This document shows, in pieces, positions 1 through 7,264 of a stretch of 64,000 bases of DNA. The DNA is taken from the NCBI RefSeq assembly GCF_020042285.1, contig NZ_CP083388.1, forward strand, positions 1,328,001-1,392,000, in the 5' to 3' direction. The first letter of the stretch is position 1. Every line of letters starts with the position of its first letter. The position numbers were made by a program, and so were the translations under genes. Below the pieces are notes generated by a model that made no database searches, had not been told where the DNA came from, and saw only the letters and a list, made by a program, of their open reading frames with translations. Source of the DNA: Ferruginibacter albus. GTDB taxonomy: Bacteria > Bacteroidota > Bacteroidia > Chitinophagales > Chitinophagaceae.

Positions 1-41
1 ACCTTATTCAAGAAAGCTTCTATATCATTAAGGGTTTCCAA
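1..41 (-). CDS. Start of an ORF cut by the left edge, overlapping the hamA-like gene
   Basis: A minus-strand frame shifted relative to the HamA-like gene is open from a TTG at 41 to the window edge (13 codons, reading LETLNDIEAFLNK). It overlaps the last codons of the upstream gene, as expected for a translationally coupled partner. In Hachiman the partner would be the HamB helicase, but too little is visible to name it. The first ATG overlapping the upstream stop runs into a stop after two codons, so TTG is the only nearby start. Confidence 0.3.
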   Translation of the reverse strand, partial: METLNDIEAFLNK

Positions 42-807
42 GTTTTTGTGCTTTTTCAAAAGTTAATTTAATAAAATTGACATGGTCTGGAATATAGATA
101 TTGACCACATTTTGCGATCGTTTGGCATCAGCAGCTTTCAAATCGCTTCTCAGCAACTCAATGGGAGAGTTACCAGAAAATGTAATTAATGCATGTGTAA
201 TTTTGGACGGAGGTAAGGCATCATTGGCAACTTCGTTACGAAGAATTTTTCCCAGCTTTTTATCATCGTCATCTGTACTATCCAAAAGCCTGTCGTACAC
301 AAAACTTAGAGATATTGGAGTGCAACGACCATTGTCTTTATTTAAAACTGTTCGGGCTTCAGTGATAACTGTCTTTGTAAGTTTCAGACGACTTTTTGAT
401 TCTCCTTTTAAAAGGAATAAGCCTTCTTTTTCATTGTATCTTATTCCAATAAAATCATCTCCACGCAGGGGCATATCTCTTCCATCTTTATATCTAAGGC
501 GCTTAATTGGAATGGTAAAATCAAATGCTTCCTCTGCAAATTCAGTTGCTAATATTTCTCCCAAATCGCCAGATCGGGCTGTTGCAGTTTGGGGCATTCG
601 CCCTTTTAAAATCTTTTCTGCTTTTTTGTATCCCAATTCTGAAAGGGCATCGGCTATACGAGTCAAATCTTCATAATGTGATCGAACGATGGGTAATAAC
701 TTTGGAAATATTTTATCTCTAATATTGGCTTTTTCCGATACAGTCCAGAGAGATGTTTTTTTATCATCCTCTCTTTTCTGGTCGCACCATTCATTAAAAA
801 TTGGCAT
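28..807 (-). CDS. HamA-like (DUF1837) putative anti-phage nuclease
   Basis: This 259-aa protein has a PD-(D/E)XK-like residue pattern: Glu84 in GDLGEIL, an Asp pair at 117-118 in RGDDF, and Glu136-x-Lys138 in KGESKSR. That arrangement and the length fit the DUF1837/HamA family, the nuclease partner of the HamB helicase in Hachiman defense. It is the cargo gene nearest the right end of an integrated element whose integrase lies 360 bp upstream, a common position for defense genes. The stop overlaps a frame that continues past the window edge and may encode the helicase. The family call is by eye; another PD-(D/E)XK nuclease is possible if no helicase follows. Confidence 0.6.
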   Translation of the reverse strand: MPIFNEWCDQKREDDKKTSLWTVSEKANIRDKIFPKLLPIVRSHYEDLTRIADALSELGYKKAEKILKGRMPQTATARSGDLGEILATEFAEEAFDFTIPIKRLRYKDGRDMPLRGDDFIGIRYNEKEGLFLLKGESKSRLKLTKTVITEARTVLNKDNGRCTPISLSFVYDRLLDSTDDDDKKLGKILRNEVANDALPPSKITHALITFSGNSPIELLRSDLKAADAKRSQNVVNIYIPDHVNFIKLTFEKAQKLGNP

Positions 808-900
808 TTTAAAATCTCTTAAGTACGTGAATAGTTTTTTATAAGTACAATTTTCTTATAATATTACAAGGTATATTCTAAAGCACAATTTTGCAAATTT

Positions 901-1125
901 TTAATCGGCATCTATCCAATCAATGGCAGTACCGTCGCATTCAGGCGCATCGGGACAATAGATAAGTTCTCCATTTATAATATCCTTGAATACTTTATAA
1001 TCTGATATTGTGAAAACAATACCGCAATGAAGACAGCGGCGTTTTTCTGATATATTAGGAACGGGCTCGAACGGATAATTGTCCTTTAAATACTTTTGTT
1101 TATCAGCGATATTTACTTCTTTCAT
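901..1125 (-). CDS. Small zinc-ribbon protein next to the integrase
   Basis: About 74 aa from the ATG at 1125 (MKEVNIADKQKYL). A CxxC pair (CLHC) and a second cysteine pair (CPDAPEC) suggest one zinc ribbon. A longer reading from 1215 would overlap the integrase by 47 bp and adds a basic leader unlike the rest, so the internal ATG is preferred. It follows the integrase on the same strand and is probably co-transcribed with it. Similar small zinc-ribbon proteins accompany Bacteroidetes integrases in my recollection. Function unknown; a nucleic-acid-binding accessory role is inference. Confidence 0.6.
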   Translation of the reverse strand: MKEVNIADKQKYLKDNYPFEPVPNISEKRRCLHCGIVFTISDYKVFKDIINGELIYCPDAPECDGTAIDWIDAD

Positions 1126-1168
1126 AGCAGAGTGGTTTGGTCTAAATAGTACAGCCTTTAAGGTACTA

Positions 1169-2401
1169 TTATTTTTTCGGTTTCTTCTTCCCCAATATTT
1201 TGGCGTTATAATCATCCAAAATATTATTGGGTAAACTTTTAAGATAAATTTCAGTTGTTTTAAGGCTTGAGTGTCCTAGCATAGTGCTAACGGCTATTAA
1301 GGGTACTTCTAAAAGCATGGCCTGGGTTGCAAAAGAATGTCGGCTTACATAGCTTGTCAGGTTCTGTTCAATCTTGCAAAGCTTGGCGACTTCCTTTAAT
1401 TGTATGTTATATCGCTTTCTAGCCCATTCCACGTCTTTATCCTGTAATAGTGCTGTATCACGCTTGATGATTGGAAAGACATAAGGCCGATCTCCGCTTT
1501 GTGAAATGTAGTACTGTAAAATTTTATCAAGACTTGGAGTGATCTTGATATCGTATAGCTTGCTTGTTTTCTTTCTTCTGTATTGAATACGGCCGTTGAT
1601 AATATCCGACTTTTTGAGATGCGCCATATCCGAGAAGTTCATTCCATACATCATGTAACTCGCTACAAAATAATTTCGTGCATGAAAGCATGACACTGTT
1701 TTTGGAATACGCTTGGTAATAATTGTTTGTAGCAAATCGACATCGAGAGCTCTTTTTTGCGTTGGTACTGTTTTGATTTTATAATTCTGAAAAGGATAGG
1801 GGTCTTTATCTATGACGCCTGCATTTACAGCCTTATTAAAAATTGATCTGATCGACCGCATATAAACTGCAAGGCCATTATATGAATGCCCTTTTGCAAG
1901 ATGCTTGTTTTCTAAGCGCGTTAAAAAATTATGCGTGATATCTTTAAAAGCCAGGTCTTTTTCGTTGTTGAAAGTTTTGAGAATAGCAACAACGCCCTTA
2001 AAGCTTCGGGCTGTACCAAGTCGTCCGGCGCCAATCAAATCTTTTATAACTTGTTTGGCGAAGTCGAAAAAAGAACCGGAGGAGTTTTCTTTCTCGATGC
2101 GGTTGCGGATTTCAACTTTAGAAAGATTTTGAAGAATACCTGCTTCGGTCAACTTAAAAATAATATCCATCGCATCCGATCTTTTCTTTTGAAGCATGTT
2201 GTTCAAACGGTCGACTGAATCGGTGCCTTTGTAGGATTTTTTTATAACCTTATTATCATCATCCCAATCCGTTTCTTTTATTGAGATATTTAGAGGAATA
2301 GTTGTTGAACTTCTATTATGTCCTAGATGCAAAACGAGTGGATAAGTTCCGTCCTTTTTCTTACGGCGAAAGTCCATTGCAATTGTGATGTTTGTTTTCA
2401 T
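1169..2401 (-). CDS. Tyrosine recombinase (Bacteroidetes-type integrase)
   Basis: 410 aa with an N-terminal arm-binding/SAM-like region (about 1-200) and a C-terminal catalytic domain. The end is diagnostic: YVSRHSFATQAM supplies the box II Arg, LGHSSLKTTEIY the His and the nucleophilic Tyr. The box I position normally read as G-L/A-R is GMNFSDMAHL, so the first catalytic Arg is replaced by Asn, and HxxR is YxxR. The same loss is known in the CTnDOT integrase, so the enzyme may well be active. It starts about 145 bp from a tRNA-Arg 3' fragment, which is its likely attachment site, and reads away from it. A C-terminal remnant of a close relative lies at 11554-11727. Confidence 0.9.
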   Translation of the reverse strand: MKTNITIAMDFRRKKKDGTYPLVLHLGHNRSSTTIPLNISIKETDWDDDNKVIKKSYKGTDSVDRLNNMLQKKRSDAMDIIFKLTEAGILQNLSKVEIRNRIEKENSSGSFFDFAKQVIKDLIGAGRLGTARSFKGVVAILKTFNNEKDLAFKDITHNFLTRLENKHLAKGHSYNGLAVYMRSIRSIFNKAVNAGVIDKDPYPFQNYKIKTVPTQKRALDVDLLQTIITKRIPKTVSCFHARNYFVASYMMYGMNFSDMAHLKKSDIINGRIQYRRKKTSKLYDIKITPSLDKILQYYISQSGDRPYVFPIIKRDTALLQDKDVEWARKRYNIQLKEVAKLCKIEQNLTSYVSRHSFATQAMLLEVPLIAVSTMLGHSSLKTTEIYLKSLPNNILDDYNAKILGKKKPKK

Positions 2402-2420
2402 ACGTTCCCTAAGATAAAAA

Positions 2421-2442
2421 ATTTGCGCACCATTTGCGCACC
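2421..2442. repeat. Perfect tandem repeat 2 x ATTTGCGCACC
   Basis: Two identical 11-bp units lie head to tail 20 bp upstream of the integrase start, between the gene and the tRNA-Arg att fragment. This is where integrase arm-type binding sites or the integrase operator would sit. The repeat itself is certain; the role is inferred. Confidence 0.75.
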
Positions 2443-2544
2443 GAACTTGGTTTATTTTAAGGGAAGTTGAATTTAACTATTTATAAATTAATGAAAATCA
2501 ACGTTTGTCAAATCAAATGAATACAAATGAAATCAAAATCAAGG

Positions 2545-2588
2545 GACTACGGATCAGAAGGTTTTAGGTTTGAATCCTAACGCGGTCA
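2545..2588 (+). pseudogene. 3' fragment of tRNA-Arg(ACG): element attachment site
   Basis: The stretch contains the 3' side of the anticodon arm (GACTACGGATCAGA), a perfect T-arm (TTAGG, loop TTTGAAT, CCTAA), the acceptor strand CGCGGTC and discriminator A. The D-arm and 5' acceptor strand are missing; bases left of 2545 do not resemble a tRNA. This is the product left when an element integrates into the 3' half of a tRNA gene: the displaced 3' half stays at one end and an intact gene is rebuilt at the other. The orientation puts the element to the left, with the integrase at 1169-2401. Confidence 0.85.
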
Positions 2589-2611
2589 CTAATTATCTTT
2601 CACTCGAAAAC

Positions 2612-2644
2612 AAACTCCTGTAAACTCAATATTTACAGGAGTTT
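2612..2644 (+). terminator. Stem-loop terminator after the tRNA-Arg fragment
   Basis: A perfect 13-bp stem (AAACTCCTGTAAA with TTTACAGGAGTTT) and a 7-nt loop lie 24 bp beyond the tRNA acceptor end. It is the likely native terminator of the disrupted tRNA-Arg gene, showing that this side of the junction is original downstream DNA. Only a weak T-run follows. Confidence 0.75.
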
Positions 2645-2680
2645 ATTGTTTCAGAACTCCTCATATTATTTCATTTTTCG

Positions 2681-2698
2681 TCGGTTTTGGGTTCACTA
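2681..2698 (+). promoter_or_regulatory. Shared upstream motif, copy 1 (before the integrase)
   Basis: TCGGTTTTGGGTTCACTA lies 47 bp upstream of the integrase start at 2745. A near copy (16 of 18 bases) lies at 4828-4845, the same distance before the excisionase-like gene. This suggests a common operator or a recombinase arm site for int and xis-like genes. Confidence 0.5.
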
Positions 2699-2744
2699 TT
2701 GTTTCACCGAACAGCGTAAGTTGTTTCACCTAAAATGAAGTAAG

Positions 2745-3983
2745 ATGAAATTATCTATTTTATTCTTTCCGAATATTGGAAAAAGGCACAAAAAAACAGG
2801 CAAAATCCCAATGTACATGCGTATTACACTTAACAGGCAGAAAGCTGAAATGAGGTTGAATATTGAACTGCAACCAAGCGATTTGATTAAATGGGATGAA
2901 AAAACAATGCGGTTTAATGATAGAGATATGTCTGCTAATGCATTACTGAATACATTGGACAAGAATTTTGAAGATTTTAGGCATCATAGATCCACTTCTC
3001 TTTCTGAATATAATGCTAAATCGATAAGAAATCTGATTATGGGATTAGATGTACATCCCAATCCTCTAATTTTAAATTATGTAGATAAATATTATAATGC
3101 TGCAATAGCACCTAACACAGAAATGGCAGAAGGGACAAAAAGGAATTATAGAAAAGCATTAAAACATTTGAAAGATTTTTTAATATTCCGGAAAACGAAA
3201 GAGGCGACCTTAAAAGATATTAATATGCAATTTGCTTTTCAATTTAAGGATTATTTGTTAGGGATAAGTTCTAACGAAAGAACTGGTATGAAAGAATCAT
3301 CAGCTCTTGACAATATTAAAAGGCTAAGAACAATTTTTGATCGTGCAGTTGACGAAAAATTATTGACATTAAATTACTTCAAGAAGATAAAGCTTAAATG
3401 TAAGTCAGTAAAGAGAGCAAGACTTGATATTAATCAAGTTAAACGTATATGCGATTTGGATCTTAGCCAACTTCCAACTCAACGAATATATAGAGACATG
3501 TTTCTATTTTCGGTTTTTACAGGGTTAGCTTATACTGATGCTTATTCTTTAAAAGAATCAGACTTAAATGTTATGAAAGATGGAAATATAAAACTGTATT
3601 TAAAAAGAGCTAAAACAAATATTGAGACTGAAATGATCTTACCTAAAAAAGCCATTGTTATCATTGACAAATACAAGTATAGTGAAGAAAGAGAAATTAC
3701 AAAAGCTCTTCTTCCAAGGCGTTCAAATAAAGAAGTAAATGTTCAATTGAAAATTTTGGCTAACATGGCGCAAGTTCCTATCAAACTATCTACCCATATT
3801 GCTCGACATACTTTTAGGCAATTATTAGCAGAGGCTGATATTTATGAAATGGGTGTTATTAAAAGGCTAATGGGACACAGTAATGGTAACGAAATTGATG
3901 CAGTATATTATTCTGTAACAGAAACAAGGTTATTGGAAGCAAAAAGGAAATTTGATCTATATTTAGAAAAAGCACTTTTATGA
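2745..3983 (+). CDS. Tyrosine recombinase (Bacteroidetes-type integrase)
   Basis: 412 aa. The N-terminal third resembles the arm-binding domain of Bacteroidetes integrases (phage_int SAM-like). The catalytic part shows HIARHTFRQLL (HxxR), MGHSNGNEID with the second His, and a Tyr in AVYYSV about ten residues later. At box I the sequence is FTGLAYTDAY, with Ala where Arg is expected, as in the IntDOT group. Its stop overlaps the start of the next gene (ATGA), so the two are translationally coupled. It begins about 155 bp right of the tRNA-Arg fragment and probably belongs to the element whose other end is the tRNA-Val fragment at 5153. Confidence 0.88.
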   Translation: MKLSILFFPNIGKRHKKTGKIPMYMRITLNRQKAEMRLNIELQPSDLIKWDEKTMRFNDRDMSANALLNTLDKNFEDFRHHRSTSLSEYNAKSIRNLIMGLDVHPNPLILNYVDKYYNAAIAPNTEMAEGTKRNYRKALKHLKDFLIFRKTKEATLKDINMQFAFQFKDYLLGISSNERTGMKESSALDNIKRLRTIFDRAVDEKLLTLNYFKKIKLKCKSVKRARLDINQVKRICDLDLSQLPTQRIYRDMFLFSVFTGLAYTDAYSLKESDLNVMKDGNIKLYLKRAKTNIETEMILPKKAIVIIDKYKYSEEREITKALLPRRSNKEVNVQLKILANMAQVPIKLSTHIARHTFRQLLAEADIYEMGVIKRLMGHSNGNEIDAVYYSVTETRLLEAKRKFDLYLEKALL

Positions 3984-4804
3984 AATTTTCAGTATTAGAA
4001 ATAGAAACTTTTGATAAAGAATATTCAGAAATAATGGAAATAAAAAATGAAAATGCCAGAATTTCAAGGGAAGCTCTATTATCAGATGTTGTAAAATTCG
4101 GCTCATTTCAGCCAAAAGCAGAAATAGCAAAATATTTAAGGCGCTATCACAAGGATCTGATGTTTTTTAAAAGTGATGATATCATAAATAAACTAAAAGA
4201 ATTCGGTTTGAAGGAGACTGAATTACGCTGGTTTATTTCAATAGATGATATTAATAAAGAATTTGATCTAATTATTGAAAAAGATATATTGATCGATAAA
4301 CCTAAAGCTTTATTTTATATACAGGAGCATTTGATGATAAAATTTGGAGTACAAATAATACTTTGGGCGGCCAAGCCAATAGTTCGTGATAAGGTTTCTA
4401 TGAATTTATTAAGTAAGTATATGTTTGATCTACAAAAAAGACGTGAATACGCAAAAGGAGATCCTAAGTCATTTAAGAATGTTTTTGATATTCTAATGAA
4501 TAGCATACTAAAAGAGATACCTAACAATGAAAGTGCCGAATTTACAATTAAACGATTTTTCGAACTTGCAAAAGGGAAAACTGAAAAAGGCTTATTAAAG
4601 AAATTAATTAATGAAAGTTTTGATCATGAAACAAATGGTTTGACCAAAGGCAAATTATTAAGTACAGTTTATGATCTGTTTCAAATTATTCTTCAAGACC
4701 GTTTTTTTGAAAATGAAGACGAATTCAAAGAAAAAAAAGATTATTCAATAAACAGCTATAATAAATTTAAAGCACATAAAATGAAGAAAATTTTATCTTT
4801 ATAA
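3980..4804 (+). CDS. Hypothetical helical protein coupled to the integrase
   Basis: 274 aa, Lys/Glu-rich and predicted to be mostly alpha-helical, with no signal peptide, membrane segment or metal site. It overlaps the integrase stop by 4 bp, implying co-translation. It could be an RteC-like regulatory protein, which often accompanies integrases of Bacteroidetes mobile elements, but I see no motif that settles it. Function unknown. Confidence 0.6.
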   Translation: MKFSVLEIETFDKEYSEIMEIKNENARISREALLSDVVKFGSFQPKAEIAKYLRRYHKDLMFFKSDDIINKLKEFGLKETELRWFISIDDINKEFDLIIEKDILIDKPKALFYIQEHLMIKFGVQIILWAAKPIVRDKVSMNLLSKYMFDLQKRREYAKGDPKSFKNVFDILMNSILKEIPNNESAEFTIKRFFELAKGKTEKGLLKKLINESFDHETNGLTKGKLLSTVYDLFQIILQDRFFENEDEFKEKKDYSINSYNKFKAHKMKKILSL

Positions 4805-4827
4805 ATACCTATATAGTCTTATTTTTA

Positions 4828-4845
4828 TCGGTTTTAGGTTCATTA
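4828..4845 (+). promoter_or_regulatory. Shared upstream motif, copy 2 (before the xis-like gene)
   Basis: TCGGTTTTAGGTTCATTA differs from the motif at 2681-2698 at two positions and lies 37 bp before the HTH gene at 4882. Equivalent placement before int and xis-like genes suggests joint control. Confidence 0.5.
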
Positions 4846-4881
4846 ATAACTATTAAATTTAGCCATGTTTGTCATAAAATC

Positions 4882-5148
4882 ATGTATATGGAACAGTTAT
4901 TAATCGAAATTCAAAAACTCTCTTTGGAATTGGCAATAATAAAAAGGAAATTAGAAGAATATGAAAATGCTAGAAATTTCGATGGGTGGATATCGCGTAA
5001 GGCGTTAATGGAGTTTTTGAATTATGGAGATACGCAAATGGCTTCTTTGTTTAAAAGTGGTGAATTGGAAGTTGCAGAAATTGGAATTCGAAAGTTTATT
5101 AAAAAGGAGTCTTTTATCAAATTTTTAGAAAAGAGAGTAAGGAAATAA
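4882..5148 (+). CDS. Small HTH protein, excisionase-like
   Basis: 88 aa. An N-terminal amphipathic helix of about 30 residues is followed by a MerR/excisionase-type helix-turn-helix: WISRKALMEFLNYGDTQMASL, then a basic strand and a C-terminal helix ending in KRVRK. Proteins of this type act as excisionases or small regulators in Bacteroidetes mobile elements. The stop is 4 bp before the tRNA-Val att fragment, the usual place for an excisionase. The exact subfamily is not certain. Confidence 0.7.
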   Translation: MYMEQLLIEIQKLSLELAIIKRKLEEYENARNFDGWISRKALMEFLNYGDTQMASLFKSGELEVAEIGIRKFIKKESFIKFLEKRVRK

Positions 5149-5152
5149 GGTC

Positions 5153-5198
5153 CTGCCTTACAAGCAGAGGGTCGGCGGTTCGACCCCGTCAACTCCCA
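5153..5198 (+). pseudogene. 3' fragment of tRNA-Val(TAC): second attachment site
   Basis: The stretch starts in the anticodon arm (CTGCCTTACAAGCAGA, anticodon TAC), then has a variable loop GGGTC, T-arm GGCGG/TTCGACC/CCGTC, acceptor strand AACTCCC and A. The 5' half is absent and is replaced by the end of the HTH gene. The break is at the same tRNA position as in the tRNA-Arg fragment. Orientation implies that the inserted DNA lies to the left. No native terminator follows; a truncated resolvase starts within 10 bp. Confidence 0.85.
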
Positions 5199-5207
5199 CG
5201 GCAAGGA

Positions 5208-5810
5208 TTGAGCGGGTTAGGTCTTGCGGCACAAAAAGAGTCAGTACGGCTTTATTCTAAATCTAGGAAAATTAAGCTTGCAAAGGAGTATACCGAAATT
5301 GAGAGTGGAAAGAAGTCGAAACGTCCTGTTTTGAAGGAAGCGTTGGAATATTGTAAAGCAAATAAATTACTCTTAATAATAGCTAAATTGGACAGGCTTG
5401 GAAGAAATGTAGTTTTTATTTCAACCTTAATGGAAAGTAATGTTGAATTTGTGGCTGTCGACAATCCCGAAGCAAACCATCTTGTCTTACACATACTTGC
5501 TGCATTTGCACAGTATGAAAGAGAACAGATAAGTATCAGGACAAAAGCAGCACTTAATGCAGCAAGAAGAAGAGGAGTTAAGCTTGGAAAATTTTCAAAA
5601 ATTCTTGCAAAAAGAAACAGCAAACGGTCAAGAAGCTTTGCAAAAAAGATGAAGCCAATCATTTTAAAACTAAAAAAGCAGGGCTTTACCTCCCTTCAAA
5701 AGATATCGGATGAATTGAATCGCAGGAAAATACCTACTTATAGAATTGATTCAAAGTGGCATAAAAGTACTGTTCACAATCTTTTAAATACAATTAAAAA
5801 GACAACTTGA
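5208..5810 (+). pseudogene. 5'-truncated serine recombinase (resolvase/invertase)
   Basis: The frame reads SGLGLAAQKESV from the first codons, which is normally residue 15 or so of a resolvase. The preceding Y-x-R-V-S-T segment with the catalytic Ser is missing. The rest of the resolvase domain (AKLDRLGRNVVF with its active-site Arg residues, and YEREQISIRTKAAL) and a C-terminal HTH (LQKISDELNRRKIPT) are intact. The only possible start is TTG at 5208. The break coincides with the tRNA-Val fragment, so integration or deletion at that att site removed the N-terminus. It should be catalytically dead but might still bind its res-like site. Confidence 0.85.
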
Positions 5811-5872
5811 GTATTGTTTAAATAAAGAGTGAATATCAGATTTGATAAATACTAAAAGGTTGGCAGTTAATT

Positions 5873-6874
5873 TTATATTGGTTTTTCTTCTTGGTTCGAA
5901 GTTCCATTATTCCCATCTAAATCATCTTGCGCATTATTTGAAGGTGTTGAATCGTTACTATCGTTAGGGTCAGCTTCTGTATTATCAATTTGTGGGTCAA
6001 CATCTATTATTACTTCTTGTTTAATTTCTAAGGTATTGACACTTATTGTAACAATTTCAGAATTTTTGAGTACTACAATTTCTGTAGGTATTTTATATAT
6101 ATTTTCTTCTTTATCATCGGTAAACTTTCTTCTACTTGCGCCTCTTATTAGGATTGTGTCCAATAAGCCGTCTTTAGTAAGATAAAAAGAATGTATAATC
6201 CCTGAATAAATATAACAATTGCCTAGATCTGTTTTTACAACTGCATTTATTACACAGGTGTCAATTTTATTTCTATGAATGAAATTTTTAAAATCAGACA
6301 GAGAATCACTAATCTTTTGTTTAGGAGTTCTATTCAGGCTTTGTCTTCTAAGCTTCTCAGCCAGAATTTTGTCTTTTCTTTTATCAGCTCTTATTTTCTT
6401 TTCGCTCGGGTTAATGTGCTCTTTAAAAAAAATTGTTTCTCCCCTTAAAATATAATACCATTCATTCGAAAATCTAAAGCTTCTGAAATAATGGTCGAGA
6501 CATACAAACCTTATGATCTTCCTGCAAAGAAATCCAAATAATCCCCCAATGATTATTAAAATAAAATTATAGGCAAGAATTGGTCCGAGGACTTTTTCAA
6601 TATCGCCAAATTCTTCAATTGCATTTGTTCCACTAAATAATATTTCGCCTAAACCGGAAAAGTTGATATTAAAACCAAAAGCATGAAATTCATTTACAAC
6701 AAATGCCCCTACTAATTGAATAATTAGCCCAGGAATTAAAGCCCATATAAATTCGTCAAATGAAGAAGATTTTGAAAACTTTTTTGTGAGAGGTCCGAAA
6801 ATGAAAGCATTTCTAAATGCTATACCAGGAATGACGAGCAGGAATAGAAGTAGAGTACCTAACGCTATGCTCAT
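5873..6874 (-). CDS. Multi-pass membrane protein, DUF6338-like
   Basis: 333 aa. Hydrophobic segments lie at about 4-25, 45-62 and 95-118 in the N-terminal 120 residues; then comes a basic cytoplasmic stretch, a beta-rich soluble domain (about 200-285) and a low-complexity acidic/Asn-rich tail. The three-helix start plus soluble tail resembles DUF6338-type proteins from memory. It is separated by only 14 bp from the small gene upstream, so they are probably one operon. Role unknown. Confidence 0.7.
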   Translation of the reverse strand: MSIALGTLLLFLLVIPGIAFRNAFIFGPLTKKFSKSSSFDEFIWALIPGLIIQLVGAFVVNEFHAFGFNINFSGLGEILFSGTNAIEEFGDIEKVLGPILAYNFILIIIGGLFGFLCRKIIRFVCLDHYFRSFRFSNEWYYILRGETIFFKEHINPSEKKIRADKRKDKILAEKLRRQSLNRTPKQKISDSLSDFKNFIHRNKIDTCVINAVVKTDLGNCYIYSGIIHSFYLTKDGLLDTILIRGASRRKFTDDKEENIYKIPTEIVVLKNSEIVTISVNTLEIKQEVIIDVDPQIDNTEADPNDSNDSTPSNNAQDDLDGNNGTSNQEEKPI

Positions 6875-6888
6875 TCATTAAAATTGAA

Positions 6889-7101
6889 TTATCGAGTAAC
6901 CAATTGGGGCGTTTCTGAGTTTTCTTTTTTTCTATTATCGACAATATCTAATCTCCCTGTATCTCTATAACGAACAAATTTAAAGTAATTTTTTTCAGAA
7001 TCTGGTGCCATAGCGTAATCCATGAACTTAGACATTAAAGTCTTATCATTCATTATTTCTTTCATTCTGTTGCTATTGTTTCCTTCCATATAGTAACTCA
7101 T
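6889..7101 (-). CDS. Small hypothetical protein, operon partner of the membrane protein
   Basis: 70 aa, polar, with no signal or membrane segment. Its stop is 14 bp upstream of the membrane-protein start on the same strand, which supports translation as a pair. Nothing in the sequence identifies a function. Confidence 0.55.
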   Translation of the reverse strand: MSYYMEGNNSNRMKEIMNDKTLMSKFMDYAMAPDSEKNYFKFVRYRDTGRLDIVDNRKKENSETPQLVTR

Positions 7102-7264
7102 TTAGATACTCCAAAGTTAAAACGAATATTTAGATATTTATACACAATTTAAATTCAAATTCAAACTGAGCTTTTTTTATAATAAAATCTCTATTATTAA
7201 CCTATATTTTATTGATTTATTATCCAAAATAGCAAAAAAACCGAAAAATTTATAATAAAATCGA

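Noticed and set aside
2545..5198. Functional tRNA genes at the two tRNA-like stretches
   Set aside because: Both lack the D-arm and the 5' acceptor strand and cannot fold as a tRNA.
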